NCBI RefSeq assembly: GCF_019355555.1 | Contig: NZ_CP072141.1 | Span: forward strand, 1,172,001 to 1,236,000 | Direction: 5' to 3' | DNA from: Rhizobium sp. L51/94 | GTDB taxonomy: Bacteria > Pseudomonadota > Alphaproteobacteria > Rhizobiales > Rhizobiaceae | DNA length: 64,000 bases | In this document: positions 27,752 to 37,578 of the stretch, in pieces | Layout of the letters: each line of letters begins with the position of its first letter | Numbering within the stretch: the stretch's first letter is position 1 | The notes under the pieces: model-generated | What the model was told of the DNA's origin: nothing | What the model saw: the letters and a program-made list of their open reading frames with translations, nothing else | Databases searched by the model: none | Program-made: the position numbers and the translations under genes

Positions 27752-29326
27752 CTAGCTCAGTTTCCAGGCGATGTAGATCAGCGTCAGCGCGATCAGCCAG
27801 AGCGCCAGGCGACCAGACCGCGTGTGGCGGGCCTCGGCCTTGCCGATCGCCTCGGCGGTCTCGTTGTCGAAGCGCAGCCCGTTCTGGCTCATGGCCAGCA
27901 GCTGGCGGTGGAACAGTTCGGTCTTGGCGGCAATTTCGGGCACGGCCTCGGCCAGTTTGACGCCGGCCTTCAAGGCATCCTGCAGATCGCCGATAATACG
28001 CTTCGGACCGAGATTGTTGCGGATCCATTCGCCGACGACGGGCTCCGACGCCTTCCACATATTGAAGCGCGGATTGAGCATGCGGGAGACGCCCTCGACC
28101 ACGACCATGGTCTTCTGCAGCATCACCAGTTCGGGTCGCGTTTCCATGTCGAACAGCTCGGTCACCTCGAACAGCAGGGTCAGCAGCTTGCCCATCGAGA
28201 TCGTTTCTGCCGGCTGGCCATGGATAGGCTCGCCGATGGCTCGGATCGCCTGGGCGAAGCTCTCCGTGTTGTGGTGGGCCGGTACATAACCCGCCTCGAA
28301 ATGCACTTCGGCGACGCGCAGGTAATCGCGGGTGATGAACCCGTAGAGGATTTCCGCGAGGAACCGCCGCTCCTTCTTGCCCAGACGACCGACGATTCCC
28401 ATGTCGACGGCGACGATGATGCCCTGCGGATCGACGAAGAGATTGCCCGGATGCATGTCGGCATGGAAAAAGCCGTCGCGCAGCGTGTGCCGCAGGAACG
28501 ACTGGATAAGCGTATCCGCGAGGCGGTTGAGATCATGTCCGGAAGCGCGGAGCGCATCGACATCGGACATCTTGATGCCGTCGATCCACTCCATGGTGAT
28601 GACGTCGCGACCGGTGCGCTCCCAATCGACCTTCGGGACGCGGAAGCCTTCGTCGCCTGCGGTGTTCTCTGCAATTTCCGACAGTGCCGAGGCCTCCAGC
28701 CGCAGGTCCATCTCGACCCTGGTCGTCTGCTCCAGCGCCTTCGTCACCTCGACAGGCCGCAGCCGCCGGCTCGAGGGCACGAACCGCTCCTGTAAGCCTG
28801 CCACCAGATACATGACGGCGATGTCGTTGGCGAAGCGCTGGCGCACGCCCGGCCGTATGACCTTGATCGCTACCTTGCGCAGGCCATCGGCCGTCCTCAC
28901 CTCGGCCGGGTGCACCTGTGCGATCGAGGCTGCGGCAATCGGTTCGCCGACGCTGGCATAGAGATCGTCGAGCGACCGGCCAAGCGAGCCTTCGATATTG
29001 GCCTTGGCGGCGGCCATCGGAAAGAACGCCATGCTGTCCTGAAGCTGCGAAAGGTCATTGGCAAATTCGATACCGACGACATCCGGCCGCGTTGCCAGGA
29101 ACTGGCCGATTTTCGCATAGGAAGGTCCGAGCCGCTCGACTGCCTTCGACAGCCTGTCGCTGCGCGCCTTGGTTTTCGAGCGGCGGCGGGCAAACAGCGC
29201 CACGAAGGACTTGGCAAGGCTGACCGATGGCGGCAAGCCTTCGGAGGGTAAGGCCTCGACAACGCCTTCCCGCACCAGGACCCAGCCAACCCGGATCAGG
29301 CCAAAATATCCGCCGAAAGAGCTCAT
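27752..29326 (-). CDS. ubiB: Ubiquinone biosynthesis kinase-like protein UbiB
   Basis: A 524-residue member of the ADCK/UbiB atypical kinase family that supports coenzyme Q biosynthesis at the inner membrane. The KxGQ signature appears as AKIGQFLATR, the alanine-rich nucleotide loop as AAASIAQVHPA, the invariant Lys in VAIKVIRPG, the catalytic HxDxHPGN as HADMHPGNLF and the DFG-like VAVDMGIVG. A C-terminal hydrophobic helix (final 20 residues, LALWLIALTLIYIAW) anchors it. The start at 29326 (MSSFGGYFG) matches the family; the frame runs further upstream into ubiE. It follows ubiE on the same strand, the classic rhizobial order. Confidence 0.94.
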   Translation of the reverse strand: MSSFGGYFGLIRVGWVLVREGVVEALPSEGLPPSVSLAKSFVALFARRRSKTKARSDRLSKAVERLGPSYAKIGQFLATRPDVVGIEFANDLSQLQDSMAFFPMAAAKANIEGSLGRSLDDLYASVGEPIAAASIAQVHPAEVRTADGLRKVAIKVIRPGVRQRFANDIAVMYLVAGLQERFVPSSRRLRPVEVTKALEQTTRVEMDLRLEASALSEIAENTAGDEGFRVPKVDWERTGRDVITMEWIDGIKMSDVDALRASGHDLNRLADTLIQSFLRHTLRDGFFHADMHPGNLFVDPQGIIVAVDMGIVGRLGKKERRFLAEILYGFITRDYLRVAEVHFEAGYVPAHHNTESFAQAIRAIGEPIHGQPAETISMGKLLTLLFEVTELFDMETRPELVMLQKTMVVVEGVSRMLNPRFNMWKASEPVVGEWIRNNLGPKRIIGDLQDALKAGVKLAEAVPEIAAKTELFHRQLLAMSQNGLRFDNETAEAIGKAEARHTRSGRLALWLIALTLIYIAWKLS

Positions 29327-29390
29327 GCTGTTGTTTCTCTGTCTGCTGCGCCGGGCAGCGCAAGCTTCTGGACCTCTGTCCGCCCCATGC

Positions 29391-30167
29391 CTAGAGCTTC
29401 CAGCCGGAATGCAGTGCCGCAATGCCGCCGGTGTAGTTGGTGAAGGTGACGCGACTGAAGCCGGCCTGGCGGATCATCGTTGCAAAGTCCTGCTGGTTGG
29501 GAAACTTGCGGATCGATTCCACCAGATACTGATAGGGCTCGGCCTCGCCGGTAATGGCCTTTCCAAAGCGCGGAATGGCGTTGAACGACCATGCGTCGTA
29601 GACTTTGTCGAGCAAGGGCAGGTCGACCTCGGAAAATTCCAGCACCAGCAGCCGGCCACCGCGCTTCAACACCCGATGGGCTTCCTTCAACGCCACGTCG
29701 ATGCGGGGCACGTTGCGGATGCCGAAGGCGATCGTGTAGGCGTCAAAGCTGTTGCCCTCGAACGGCAGGTCCTCGGCGTTGGCTTCGACGAAAGTCAGGT
29801 TTTCAGAAATCTTCTTCTTTTCTGCCCGGTCGGCCCCGACCGCCAGCATCGAGCCATTGATGTCGAGCACGGTTGCGTGGGCCAGCTTGCCGGATGCCTC
29901 AACGATGCGGAAGGCGATATCGCCCGTGCCGCCGGCAACATCGAGCACCTTGTAGGACGGGTCCTTGCGCGGATGAAGGGCTGAGATCATCGCGTCTTTC
30001 CAGGCGCGGTGCAGGCCCATAGACATCACATCGTTCATGACGTCGTAGCGCTTAGCCACCTTGTGGAACACGTCGTTGACGAGGGCCTGCTTCTCGCCTT
30101 CAGCCACGTCGCGAAATCCGTAGGATGTCTCCATGCCGCCATCGGCGGCGGTGCGGCTCTTTGCCAT
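29391..30167 (-). CDS. ubiE: Demethylmenaquinone/ubiquinone C-methyltransferase UbiE
   Basis: A 258-residue class I methyltransferase for the C-methylation step of ubiquinone (and menaquinone) biosynthesis. SAM-binding motif [15 protein letters not shown] near 70, the acidic VLDINGSML, and the UbiE signatures [18 protein letters not shown] near 40 and [13 protein letters not shown] are all present. The ATG at 30167 is preceded by AGGGAG about 7 bases away; the GTG just upstream is too close. First gene of the ubiE-ubiB pair, divergent from mutM. Confidence 0.95.
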   Translation of the reverse strand: MAKSRTAADGGMETSYGFRDVAEGEKQALVNDVFHKVAKRYDVMNDVMSMGLHRAWKDAMISALHPRKDPSYKVLDVAGGTGDIAFRIVEASGKLAHATVLDINGSMLAVGADRAEKKKISENLTFVEANAEDLPFEGNSFDAYTIAFGIRNVPRIDVALKEAHRVLKRGGRLLVLEFSEVDLPLLDKVYDAWSFNAIPRFGKAITGEAEPYQYLVESIRKFPNQQDFATMIRQAGFSRVTFTNYTGGIAALHSGWKL

Positions 30168-30342
30168 CACTCAACTCCCTTGTCTAAATCGCCGCCGGCT
30201 GTGGCGAAAATGCTGGTGCCACGCTATCTGACTGGCCGATGCCACGGCACGTTGTCGTTGGTTTAGAACATGGCCGCTGGAAAGCAAAGCGCATTTGGTC
30301 GCGGTCCCTGCTGCTGCCGGTCACACCTGAAGATGGATTGTC

Positions 30343-31233
30343 ATGCCCGAATTACCAGAGGTCGAAACCGTGCGGCGTGGCCTTGCCCCGGCGATGGAAG
30401 GGGCAGTGATAGAGCGGCTGGAGCTGCGCCGGGGGGACCTGCGCTTTCCGTTTCCGCTAGAATTTGCAGCATCCATAGCGGGCCAGCGGATCGCATCCCT
30501 TTCGCGCCGCGCCAAGTATCTGTTGATCGATCTTGACAACGGCATGACCGTCGTCGCCCATCTCGGCATGTCCGGCTCGTTCCGCATCGAGGCTGGGGAG
30601 GCGGCCGTTACGCCCGGCGACTTTCACCACCCGCGCTCCAAGAACGAGGTTCACGATCACGTCATCTTCCACTTGGCGCGCAACGGCGAGGCCATGCGTG
30701 TCGTCTACAACGATCCACGGCGTTTCGGTTTCATGGATATCGTTGCCCGGGCGGAGATGGCTGCACACCCTTTTTTCCGCGATCTCGGTCCCGAGCCCAC
30801 CGGCAATGCGCTGAGCCCGGAAGGGCTGGCAAAGCGTTTTTCCGGCAAGGCCCAGCCGCTGAAAGGCGCGCTGCTCGACCAGAAAACGATTGCCGGCCTC
30901 GGCAATATCTATGTCTGCGAAGCTCTCTGGCGGGCTCACCTGTCGCCTTTGCGTGCCAGCGGAACATTGTCGACAAAGACCGGCAAGCCGCGCGAGACGC
31001 TGGTGCGGCTGGTGGCCTGCATACGTGACGTCATCGCCGATGCGATCGCTGCCGGAGGGTCGTCGCTGCGCGATCATATCCAAACGGACGGTTCGCTCGG
31101 CTATTTCCAGCATTCCTTTTCTGTCTACGACCGGGAAGGCGAGGCTTGCCGGACAGAGGGCTGCGGCGGTAAGGTCGGCCGAATAGTCCAGGCCGGCCGC
31201 TCTACCTTCTATTGTGCCACCTGCCAGAAATGA
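30343..31233 (+). CDS. mutM: Formamidopyrimidine-DNA glycosylase MutM
   Basis: A 296-residue base-excision repair enzyme that removes 8-oxoguanine and formamidopyrimidines, with AP-lyase activity. The catalytic N-terminus Met-Pro-Glu-Leu-Pro-Glu (Pro2 nucleophile, Glu3) is intact, the helix-two-turn-helix region carries [18 protein letters not shown], and a C-terminal zinc finger is formed by a CRTEGC pair and a CATC pair. It is divergent from ubiE and 15 bases upstream of an enoyl-CoA hydratase gene. Confidence 0.95.
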   Translation: MPELPEVETVRRGLAPAMEGAVIERLELRRGDLRFPFPLEFAASIAGQRIASLSRRAKYLLIDLDNGMTVVAHLGMSGSFRIEAGEAAVTPGDFHHPRSKNEVHDHVIFHLARNGEAMRVVYNDPRRFGFMDIVARAEMAAHPFFRDLGPEPTGNALSPEGLAKRFSGKAQPLKGALLDQKTIAGLGNIYVCEALWRAHLSPLRASGTLSTKTGKPRETLVRLVACIRDVIADAIAAGGSSLRDHIQTDGSLGYFQHSFSVYDREGEACRTEGCGGKVGRIVQAGRSTFYCATCQK

Positions 31234-31248
31234 TGCGAGGAGATGTCG

Positions 31249-32022
31249 ATGGCCTATGAAACCCTGATCGTCGAAACCCACGACGCCGTCGGCCTGATCA
31301 GGCTCAATCGCCCGCAGGCGCTGAACGCGCTGAATTTGACCATGCTCTCGGAGTTGAAGACAGCCTATGCGGCTTTCCACGCGGACGACGCCATCGGTGC
31401 CATCGTCCTGACAGGCTCGGACAAGGCCTTCGCCGCCGGCGCCGATATCAAGGAGATGCAGTCGCTGGACTTCGTCGATGTCTACAAGAGCGACTTCCTG
31501 GGCGGCTGGGACGATATCGCCAAGGCACGCAAGCCGGTGATCGCGGCCGTTGGCGGCTTTGCGCTGGGCGGAGGCTGCGAGCTCGCAATGATGTGCGATT
31601 TCATCATCGCCGCCGAGACTGCAAAATTCGGGCAGCCCGAGATCACGCTCGGCATCATCCCCGGCATGGGCGGCTCCCAGCGCCTGACGCGGGCTGTCGG
31701 CAAGGCCAAGGCCATGGACATGGTGTTGACCGGCCGGATGATGGATGCGGCTGAGGCCGAAAGGTCGGGGCTGGTGGCGCGCGTTGTACCGGCCGAGGCG
31801 CTCGTGGAAGAAGCGCTCAAAGCCGCTGCGAAGATTGCCTCGCATTCGCGTCCTTCCGTGCTGATGGCCAAGGAGGCTGTCGGCCGCGCCTTGGAAACGA
31901 CACTGGAGGAAGGACTTCGCTTCGAGCGTCGCCTGTTCCAGAGCCTCTTTGCCACCGAAGACCAGAAGGAAGGCATGGCGGCTTTCGTTGCCAAGCGTAA
32001 GCCAATGTTCAAAAACCGCTGA
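31249..32022 (+). CDS. Enoyl-CoA hydratase
   Basis: A 257-residue crotonase-fold enzyme adding water across 2-enoyl-CoA in fatty-acid oxidation. The oxyanion-hole segments [11 protein letters not shown] and [15 protein letters not shown] are present, with catalytic Glu residues in GGGCELA and in FGQPEI. The ATG at 31249 lies 6 bases after GAGGAG; the in-frame ATG at 31243 is too close. It sits between mutM and rpsT, a conserved neighbourhood in rhizobia. Whether it serves beta-oxidation or another acyl-CoA pathway cannot be told from context. Confidence 0.92.
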   Translation: MAYETLIVETHDAVGLIRLNRPQALNALNLTMLSELKTAYAAFHADDAIGAIVLTGSDKAFAAGADIKEMQSLDFVDVYKSDFLGGWDDIAKARKPVIAAVGGFALGGGCELAMMCDFIIAAETAKFGQPEITLGIIPGMGGSQRLTRAVGKAKAMDMVLTGRMMDAAEAERSGLVARVVPAEALVEEALKAAAKIASHSRPSVLMAKEAVGRALETTLEEGLRFERRLFQSLFATEDQKEGMAAFVAKRKPMFKNR

Positions 32023-32076
32023 TGCTAAAAGCGCCGGTGGAAAACGCGCTGCTGATTGGTTTTTGGCGAAACCGCG

Positions 32077-32105
32077 TTGACGGACCTCCGCTTTAAGGCT
32101 ATATG
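32077..32105 (+). promoter_or_regulatory. Probable promoter of rpsT
   Basis: TTGACG at 32077-32082 and TATATG at 32100-32105, 17 bases apart, 122 bases before the rpsT ATG. A start near 32112 would give a leader of about 115 bases, consistent with a ribosomal-protein gene that has its own promoter and terminator. Confidence 0.55.
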
Positions 32106-32226
32106 CCCGCCACAGTTTGGAAAGCCTATCTGGTTTTCCGCGATTGCTCCCGCATTGCTGGATGACAGGACCACACGGTCCGGCACGACGGTGACGGGAC
32201 TTTGTTCGAATTCTAGAGAGGCATAC

Positions 32227-32502
32227 ATGGCCAATACAAGCTCGGCAAAAAAGGCGACCCGCAAGATCGCTCGCCGCACAGACGTCAACAAGGCGCGCCG
32301 TTCGCGCGTTCGTACTTTCGTTCGCCAGATCGAAGAAGCAATCGCTTCCGGCGACGTGGCTCTGGCAACTGCAGCCTTCAAGGCTGTCGAACCAGAACTG
32401 GCACGCGCTGCCAGCAAGGGCGTGGTACCGGCCAACACGGCATCGCGCAAAGTCTCGCGTCTTGCCAAGCGTGTTAAGGCTCTGTCGGCTCCTGCCGCTT
32501 AA
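32227..32502 (+). CDS. rpsT: 30S ribosomal protein S20
   Basis: A 91-residue, very basic, two-to-three-helix protein that binds 16S rRNA in the 30S body. The start [26 protein letters not shown] is typical, as are the [15 protein letters not shown] and [12 protein letters not shown] helices. GAGAGG lies 7 bases before the ATG. It has a probable promoter upstream and an intrinsic terminator 31 bases downstream, so it is transcribed apart from dnaA. Confidence 0.97.
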   Translation: MANTSSAKKATRKIARRTDVNKARRSRVRTFVRQIEEAIASGDVALATAAFKAVEPELARAASKGVVPANTASRKVSRLAKRVKALSAPAA

Positions 32503-32532
32503 ATTACAGTAACGATTGCAGCGTTTAGCTCC

Positions 32533-32558
32533 AAGCCCGGTCCTTAGCCGGGCTTTTT
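32533..32558 (+). terminator. Rho-independent terminator of rpsT
   Basis: AGCCCGG (32534-32540) pairs with CCGGGCT (32548-32554) around a 7-base loop and is followed by a T-run. It lies 31 bases after the rpsT stop and insulates rpsT from dnaA. Confidence 0.9.
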
Positions 32559-32704
32559 GGATTCGGATTTTTTCCACCGCCTGATGACGGCAGCATGTCT
32601 GATTAATGTCTTTCCTGTGACACGAAAAGAAGTTGTAAATCAGAGGCTTGGCTCAATTGCATAAGGTGAATTGCGGCTTTTTCTGACAAATTCCGCCGCT
32701 CACT

Positions 32705-32831
32705 GAGTCAAGAACTTTATTATTTTTTTTGATTCCAGACGTGTCGAATTTGCATCAGAGGTGAATCCCCTTGATTCAAAAGCGATTCTTTTTTGACAGG
32801 GGCGTGACAGCCAAAATTGGCTCCCGGAGTC
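32705..32831. promoter_or_regulatory. Cluster of GANTC methylation sites upstream of dnaA
   Basis: Six GANTC sites begin at 32705, 32731, 32763, 32773, 32784 and 32827, against an expectation of about one per 256 bases for a 4-of-4-fixed-base palindrome. Three are spaced 10-11 bases, one helical turn. GANTC is the target of the alphaproteobacterial cell-cycle methylase CcrM, which controls dnaA in Caulobacter. The sequence shows the cluster; the regulatory role is inference. Confidence 0.5.
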
Positions 32832-33242
32832 AATGGCAAACCCTCCGACAAGCGCAAAAATGCCCGTTGATCTTGGCAGCCGATCCTGCCTAAATGATTT
32901 CCAACAAGGGGCACGGCTTAATCCGAAACGGCTTTGGCGAACGCTGCCAGTTCAGGCAGGGTGGATAGTTTTGTTTCTTGTGGCGGAGCGTTAGTTTCCG
33001 TTTTTTCATAAAGTTGACGCGTTCGGACAAGATGACAGCAATGTCTCCTGACGGCCGACGTGTGTCCTGATGGCACGGTCCATATGCCGGATTGTCAGGA
33101 GCTGTGACAAGATTGAACAGCCACTCTGGCGGGTCGGTCGGTAAGCGAGGACCGAGAGACTGCGCTTGGGCGAGACGATCGAAGACGGGGGCCGCTTGAG
33201 TGCGGTGTTCGTCACAGGTCTTGCGCTGGCTCTATGAGGAGC

Positions 33243-33251
33243 TGTGGAGAA
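33243..33251 (+). promoter_or_regulatory. Near-consensus DnaA box overlapping the dnaA ribosome site
   Basis: TGTGGAGAA differs at one position from TGTGGATAA, the complement of the DnaA box TTATCCACA. It overlaps the TGGAGA Shine-Dalgarno of the ATG at 33258. Autoregulation by DnaA is possible, but a single one-mismatch box is weak evidence. Confidence 0.3.
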
Positions 33252-33257
33252 TAAACG

Positions 33258-34922
33258 ATGCGCGATGCGATGACTCAGTGCGAGCCGGACCCCGCCATCA
33301 GACGAGATAATATCGGGCGGCGTTCCTTCGCCCGACATGACGAGATTCTGGAAGGCGGCGAAATGCAGATGAATACGATGACGACCGGTGCACTGGCGAA
33401 AAGCGGCGACGGTGCGCAGCAGGCGTTGAGCTCGGTTTGCCTTGAAGTGGCGGGAGACAAAGCAGACATGAAGCATAGTGTACTGTTCGAGCGTGTGAGC
33501 GCACGTTTGAAGGCGCAGGTCGGTGCCGACGTTTATGCCAGCTGGTTTGCCCGTCTCAAGCTGCATTCGGTGTCGAAGAGTGTCGTCCGCCTGACGGTAC
33601 CGACCACGTTTCTGAAGTCATGGATCAACAACCGCTACCTGGATATGATCACAAGCCTGTTCCAGGCTGAAGATGCCGAAATCCTCAAGGTCGAAATTCT
33701 TGTCCGTACCGCCCAGCGGCATGGCACAAAGGCCCCTGCGGCTGACGAGCAGGTCGTCGTGCCAGATACGGGCGCCGTGGCCCCGATGCGCCGCCAGACC
33801 GCCCAGGCGGCAGGCCAGGCCGTCGCCCAGGCTGTCAATGCCGCTGGCGCTGCCCGCACGCCGAGCTTCGGCACACCGCTCTTCGGTTCGCCGCTCGATC
33901 CTCGCTACACGTTTGACACCTTCGTCGAAGGCGGTTCCAACCGGATCGCGCTGGCCGCAGCCGAAACCATCGCGGAAGCCGGTGCCGGTGCCGTGCGCTT
34001 CAACCCGCTGTTCCTGCATTCGAGCGTCGGTCTCGGCAAGACCCACATGCTGCAGGCGATCGCCAACGCTGCCGTGCGCAATCCGCGCGCCCTCCGGGTC
34101 GTTTACCTGACGGCCGAATACTTCATGTGGCGCTTTGCGACCGCGATCCGCGACAATGATGCGCTGACCCTTAAGGAGTCGCTGCGCAATATCGACCTTC
34201 TGATCATCGACGACATGCAGTTCCTGCAGGGCAAGATGATCCAGCACGAATTTTGCCATCTGCTGAATATGCTTCTCGACAGCGCCAAGCAGGTTGTCGT
34301 CGCAGCCGACCGCGCCCCTTGGGAACTGGAATCGCTCGATCCCCGCGTCCGCTCGCGCCTGCAGGGTGGCGTTGCCATCGAACTGGAAGCGCCGGATTAC
34401 GAGATGCGCCTCGAGATCCTCAATCGCCGGCTGGCCGCAGCCCAGGTCGAGGATCCGTCACTTGAAATCCCAGCCGAGCTTTTGTCGCACGTTGCCCGCA
34501 GCGTCACCGCCAGCGGCCGCGAACTGGAAGGCGCCTTCAACCAGCTGGTTTTCCGCCGCTCCTTCGAGCCGAACCTGACTGTCGAGCGCGTCGATGAGCT
34601 TCTTGCCCACCTGGTGGGCTCAGGCGAGCCGCGTCGCGTGCGTATCGAAGACATCCAGCGCGTTGTCGCCCGCCATTACAATGTGTCGCGCCAGGAGCTG
34701 GTTTCGAACCGCCGCACCCGCGTCATCGTCAAGCCGCGCCAGATCGCCATGTATCTGGCAAAAACCCTGACACCGCGCTCGTTCCCGGAAATCGGCCGTC
34801 GCTTCGGCGGACGCGATCACACGACCGTGCTGCACGCCGTGCGCAAGATCGAGGAACTGATCTCCGGCGACACCAAGCTGTCGCACGAAATCGAGCTGCT
34901 GAAACGTCTTATCAACGAATAG
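33258..34922 (+). CDS. dnaA: Chromosomal replication initiator DnaA
   Basis: AAA+ initiator that binds DnaA boxes and melts oriC. Domain I starts near residue 75 ([14 protein letters not shown]), domain II is a variable Ala/Pro/Gln-rich linker (about 155-210), domain III has a Walker A written [12 protein letters not shown] at about 254-265 and Walker [11 protein letters not shown], and domain IV ends with the DnaA signature [16 protein letters not shown]. Three starts are plausible: ATG 33258 (554 residues, TGGAGA 7 bases upstream), ATG 33363 (519 residues, purine-rich GGAAGG upstream) and ATG 33465 region just before domain I. The first 35 residues of the long form are not part of any conserved domain, so 33363 may be the real start. 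Confidence 0.95.
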   Translation: MRDAMTQCEPDPAIRRDNIGRRSFARHDEILEGGEMQMNTMTTGALAKSGDGAQQALSSVCLEVAGDKADMKHSVLFERVSARLKAQVGADVYASWFARLKLHSVSKSVVRLTVPTTFLKSWINNRYLDMITSLFQAEDAEILKVEILVRTAQRHGTKAPAADEQVVVPDTGAVAPMRRQTAQAAGQAVAQAVNAAGAARTPSFGTPLFGSPLDPRYTFDTFVEGGSNRIALAAAETIAEAGAGAVRFNPLFLHSSVGLGKTHMLQAIANAAVRNPRALRVVYLTAEYFMWRFATAIRDNDALTLKESLRNIDLLIIDDMQFLQGKMIQHEFCHLLNMLLDSAKQVVVAADRAPWELESLDPRVRSRLQGGVAIELEAPDYEMRLEILNRRLAAAQVEDPSLEIPAELLSHVARSVTASGRELEGAFNQLVFRRSFEPNLTVERVDELLAHLVGSGEPRRVRIEDIQRVVARHYNVSRQELVSNRRTRVIVKPRQIAMYLAKTLTPRSFPEIGRRFGGRDHTTVLHAVRKIEELISGDTKLSHEIELLKRLINE

Positions 34923-34944
34923 TCATCTACGCGGTATGAATCGA

Positions 34945-34968
34945 AACGGCCGGCGAAAGCCGGCCGTT
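34945..34968 (+). terminator. Strong GNRA-loop hairpin after dnaA
   Basis: AACGGCCGGC (34945-34954) and GCCGGCCGTT (34959-34968) form a perfect 10-bp stem closed by a GAAA tetraloop, 22 bases after the dnaA stop, followed by a T-rich but interrupted stretch (CTGTTGT). Very probably the dnaA transcription terminator. Confidence 0.75.
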
Positions 34969-35040
34969 CTGTTGTCAGATACGCTGTTGCTGCATCTCAG
35001 GAAGTGGGCATCCTGGACGTTGGCAGGCGTTCGCCATTGA

Positions 35041-35544
35041 TCATTTCCAAACGTCCGCGGCGATCAGCACCGGAAGTTTTGAACCGAGCGCATTGAGCGC
35101 GATACGGTGAACGGTTTCGGTGGGCGCGGTGCAGAGATCGCCGATCACCTTCACCACCATTCCGTCTGCAGCCCTCGACATCGCGGTGAAGACGACACAG
35201 TTCTGCGTCATCATTCCGCAGATCAGTAGCTCTTCAGTCCCGTTTAGATGTTCGGCGAGGTCGGTATCCTGAAAGGCGTCTGCACTGCTTTTGATGATGA
35301 CGGGCGCATTGTCTGCAGCCTTCAGGACATTGTCGCGAATGGCTGTTCCCGCCCCGTCCTTCGCAAAGAGACCGGTGCTCGCTGCCGAAATGTGCTGGAC
35401 CAGCACCACCTTGTCGCCGGCCGCTCTGGCTTTCGCTATCGCCGAGAGAATGTGGCTTTCGGTTTCGTCCGCTTGCCACAGGGGCAGGGCACCTCCCGAA
35501 AAATAATCATTTTGAATGTCGATGACGAGAAGGGTGCGGTTCAT
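35041..35544 (-). CDS. Isochorismatase-family cysteine hydrolase
   Basis: A 167-residue alpha/beta hydrolase of the nicotinamidase/isochorismatase superfamily. The catalytic triad can be placed: Asp9 in VIDIQND, Lys85 in VIIKSSADAF and Cys116 in MTQNCVVFT, with the preceding cis-peptide-type GMMT turn. The substrate is unknown; many relatives hydrolyse small amides. Start at 35544 (MNRTLLVIDIQ) with AAGGA about 8 bases upstream; the frame extends to 35574 without a ribosome site. It lies downstream of hemW on the minus strand but is separated from it by about 160 bases. Confidence 0.85.
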   Translation of the reverse strand: MNRTLLVIDIQNDYFSGGALPLWQADETESHILSAIAKARAAGDKVVLVQHISAASTGLFAKDGAGTAIRDNVLKAADNAPVIIKSSADAFQDTDLAEHLNGTEELLICGMMTQNCVVFTAMSRAADGMVVKVIGDLCTAPTETVHRIALNALGSKLPVLIAADVWK

Positions 35545-35706
35545 CCTGGAATTCCTTTGCAGGTCTGGAGACATCCCTCGGGGATACCAGACGTTTCAGC
35601 AGCTTTGGTAGCGCGGGCGCGTAGCGTTCATGTCAAGGAGTGGAGAGATGCGTATCGACCCATCGGGGCGAAGGGTTTCCTTCTCCCGACTGGTCGTGGT
35701 TACCCC

Positions 35707-36912
35707 TCAGCACGCCAAATCGGCCACCACGGAATCAAGGATCAGCATGCCCGCCGGCGTGCAGCGCAGGCGCGAATTGCCGATGCGCTCAATAAAGCCG
35801 TGCTCGAGCAGGAACTCTTCGCGCTTGGGATCGGGATCGCGGCCCGAAAAATGCCGCCATCGAACGAGGTCGATGCCTTCCTTCAGCCTGAGCCCCATCA
35901 GCAGCAGTTCATCGGCCTGCTCGTCGTAGCCAAGCATTTCCTGCTCGAGGATGCCGTGGCCGTCGCGCTCGACCATGTCGAGCCAGCTCTCGGGCTTGCG
36001 CTCAGTAGCCGTTGCCAGCTTGTCGCGTCCTTGCGTCAGGCGACCATGGGCGCCGGGGCCTATGCCCGCATAGTCGCCATAGCGCCAGTAGGTCAGGTTG
36101 TGGCGGCTTTCGGCGCCGGGGCGGGCATGGTTGGATACCTCGTAGGCCGGCATCCCCTCGCGCTCGGTGATCTCCTGCGTCGCCTCGTAGAGCAGCGCTG
36201 ACTGGTCGCCATCCGGCACTACCAGTTTGCCGGCCTTGTGCAGGCCAAAAAACGGCGTGCCTTCCTCTATCGTCAGCTGGTAGAGCGACAGGTGATCGAC
36301 CGCGTAGGACATCGCCTGTTTGAGTTCCCGCTCCCATTCCTCAACCGTCTGGTCTGGACGGGCGTAGATGAGGTCGAACGACATGCGTGGAAAGATGTCA
36401 CGGGCAAGGCCTATGGCCTTCAGCGCATTCTCGGTGTTGTGCAGCCGGCCAAGAAATTTGAGGTCACGGTCGTTCAGCGCCTGTACACCGAGCGAGACAC
36501 GGTTGACACCGGCCGCTCGATAGCCGCGAAACCGGTCTGCCTCGACGCTGGACGGATTGGCCTCAAGCGTTATTTCGATCCCATCCGGCACGTGCCAATG
36601 CGTGGCGATGCCGTCGAGAATGGCGCCGACCGTTTCCGGCGTCATCAGCGATGGCGTGCCGCCGCCGAGAAAGATGCTGGTGACCGTCTTCGCGCCGCTG
36701 AGCTGGCGCATCGATGCCATTTCTTTGAGAAAGGCGGCTGTAAAGCGCGGCTGGTCGACCGCCTGATGACGGACATGGCTGTTGAAATCGCAATAGGGGC
36801 ATTTGGCAGCACAGAACGGCCAATGCACGTAGACGCCAAAACCGGGCTCGCCGGTATCGGGCAGGAGAGGGGCGCCACGCAAAAGCGCGCTATGCGAATC
36901 GACAATGTTCAC
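35707..36912 (-). CDS. hemW: Radical SAM heme chaperone HemW
   Basis: A 401-residue radical SAM protein related to oxygen-independent coproporphyrinogen III oxidase. The cluster-binding motif CAAKCPYC gives Cys34, Cys38 and Cys41; a SAM-binding GGGTPS follows at about 84. The C-terminal wing domain (about 310-400) matches HemW. HemW proteins usually insert heme rather than oxidise coproporphyrinogen, so the older name hemN is less likely. GTG start at 36912, 9 bases after the rdgB stop: an rdgB-hemW operon as in many alphaproteobacteria. Confidence 0.93.
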   Translation of the reverse strand: MNIVDSHSALLRGAPLLPDTGEPGFGVYVHWPFCAAKCPYCDFNSHVRHQAVDQPRFTAAFLKEMASMRQLSGAKTVTSIFLGGGTPSLMTPETVGAILDGIATHWHVPDGIEITLEANPSSVEADRFRGYRAAGVNRVSLGVQALNDRDLKFLGRLHNTENALKAIGLARDIFPRMSFDLIYARPDQTVEEWERELKQAMSYAVDHLSLYQLTIEEGTPFFGLHKAGKLVVPDGDQSALLYEATQEITEREGMPAYEVSNHARPGAESRHNLTYWRYGDYAGIGPGAHGRLTQGRDKLATATERKPESWLDMVERDGHGILEQEMLGYDEQADELLLMGLRLKEGIDLVRWRHFSGRDPDPKREEFLLEHGFIERIGNSRLRCTPAGMLILDSVVADLAC

Positions 36913-36921
36913 CGGACGATC

Positions 36922-37566
36922 CTACGCTTCCAGCCCGGTTTCGACAAAGCGCTTGAAGGCTCGTGCCCGGTGCGACAGTGCTTCCGGGTCGCCGGGCTTC
37001 CAGCCGTGCTTTTCCTGTGCCGTCATTTCGCCGAAAGTCGCTTCATAGCCTGATGGCTGGAAGATCGGATCGTAGCCGAAACCGGCCTCGCCACGTGGCG
37101 GCCAGACGATGGTGCCCTCGACTTCGCCGCGAAAAAGCTCGGTATGCCCGTCGGGCCAGGCGAGGCAGAGCACGCTGACGAAATGGGCGCTGCGCTTGTC
37201 CGTCGTCGTTGCGCCAGCCTTCTGCAGGGCCGTCTCGACCTTCTGCATTGCCATCGCAAAATCGCGGCTGCCGTCGGCCGTTTCCGCCCAGTTGGCGGTG
37301 TAGACACCAGGATCGCCGCCGAGCGCATCGATCACCAGCCCGCTGTCGTCGGAGAGCGCCGGAAGGCCAGAGGTCTTAGCCGATGCCAGAGCCTTGATGC
37401 GGGCATTTTCCTCAAATGTCGTGCCGGTTTCGTCCGGTTCGATGAAGCCCAGTTCGGCAGCGGATTTGGCAACAAACCCCATCGGGCCGATCAGGTCGGC
37501 GATTTCGCGGATCTTGCCGGCATTATGGCTGGCAACGACGATGGTCTTTGTTTCGAGCTTGCGCAT
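36922..37566 (-). CDS. rdgB: dITP/XTP pyrophosphatase RdgB
   Basis: House-cleaning nucleotide pyrophosphatase (Ham1/RdgB family, 214 residues) that removes ITP, dITP and XTP from the pool. It has the N-terminal [13 protein letters not shown] motif with its Asn-Lys pair, the metal-binding [13 protein letters not shown], and the [10 protein letters not shown] and SHRARAF signatures. Preceded by a VOC-family gene and followed by hemW with a 9-base gap. Confidence 0.95.
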   Translation of the reverse strand: MRKLETKTIVVASHNAGKIREIADLIGPMGFVAKSAAELGFIEPDETGTTFEENARIKALASAKTSGLPALSDDSGLVIDALGGDPGVYTANWAETADGSRDFAMAMQKVETALQKAGATTTDKRSAHFVSVLCLAWPDGHTELFRGEVEGTIVWPPRGEAGFGYDPIFQPSGYEATFGEMTAQEKHGWKPGDPEALSHRARAFKRFVETGLEA

Positions 37567-37578
37567 GCACTATTCCTG

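Larger units (their letters stand above)
32503..33257 (+). other. dnaA upstream regulatory region
   Basis: About 755 bases without a convincing gene, between rpsT and dnaA. It contains the rpsT terminator (32533-32558), an AT-rich stretch with a run of eight T (about 32713-32734), six GANTC sites between 32705 and 32831, a short palindrome AGCCAA-AA-TTGGCT at 32809-32822, and a near-consensus DnaA box at 33243-33251. I could not fix a dnaA promoter: TTGACA at 32793 has no good partner at 16-18 bases. Confidence 0.6.

Noticed and set aside
30457..32577. A 706-codon minus-strand frame opposite mutM, the enoyl-CoA hydratase and rpsT
   Set aside because: Antisense to three well-supported genes and running across their intergenic spaces and the rpsT terminator; composition bias explains it.
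32503..33257. Replication origin next to dnaA
   Set aside because: Only one imperfect DnaA box and an AT-rich stretch were found; oriC in Rhizobiaceae is usually near hemE, not at dnaA.
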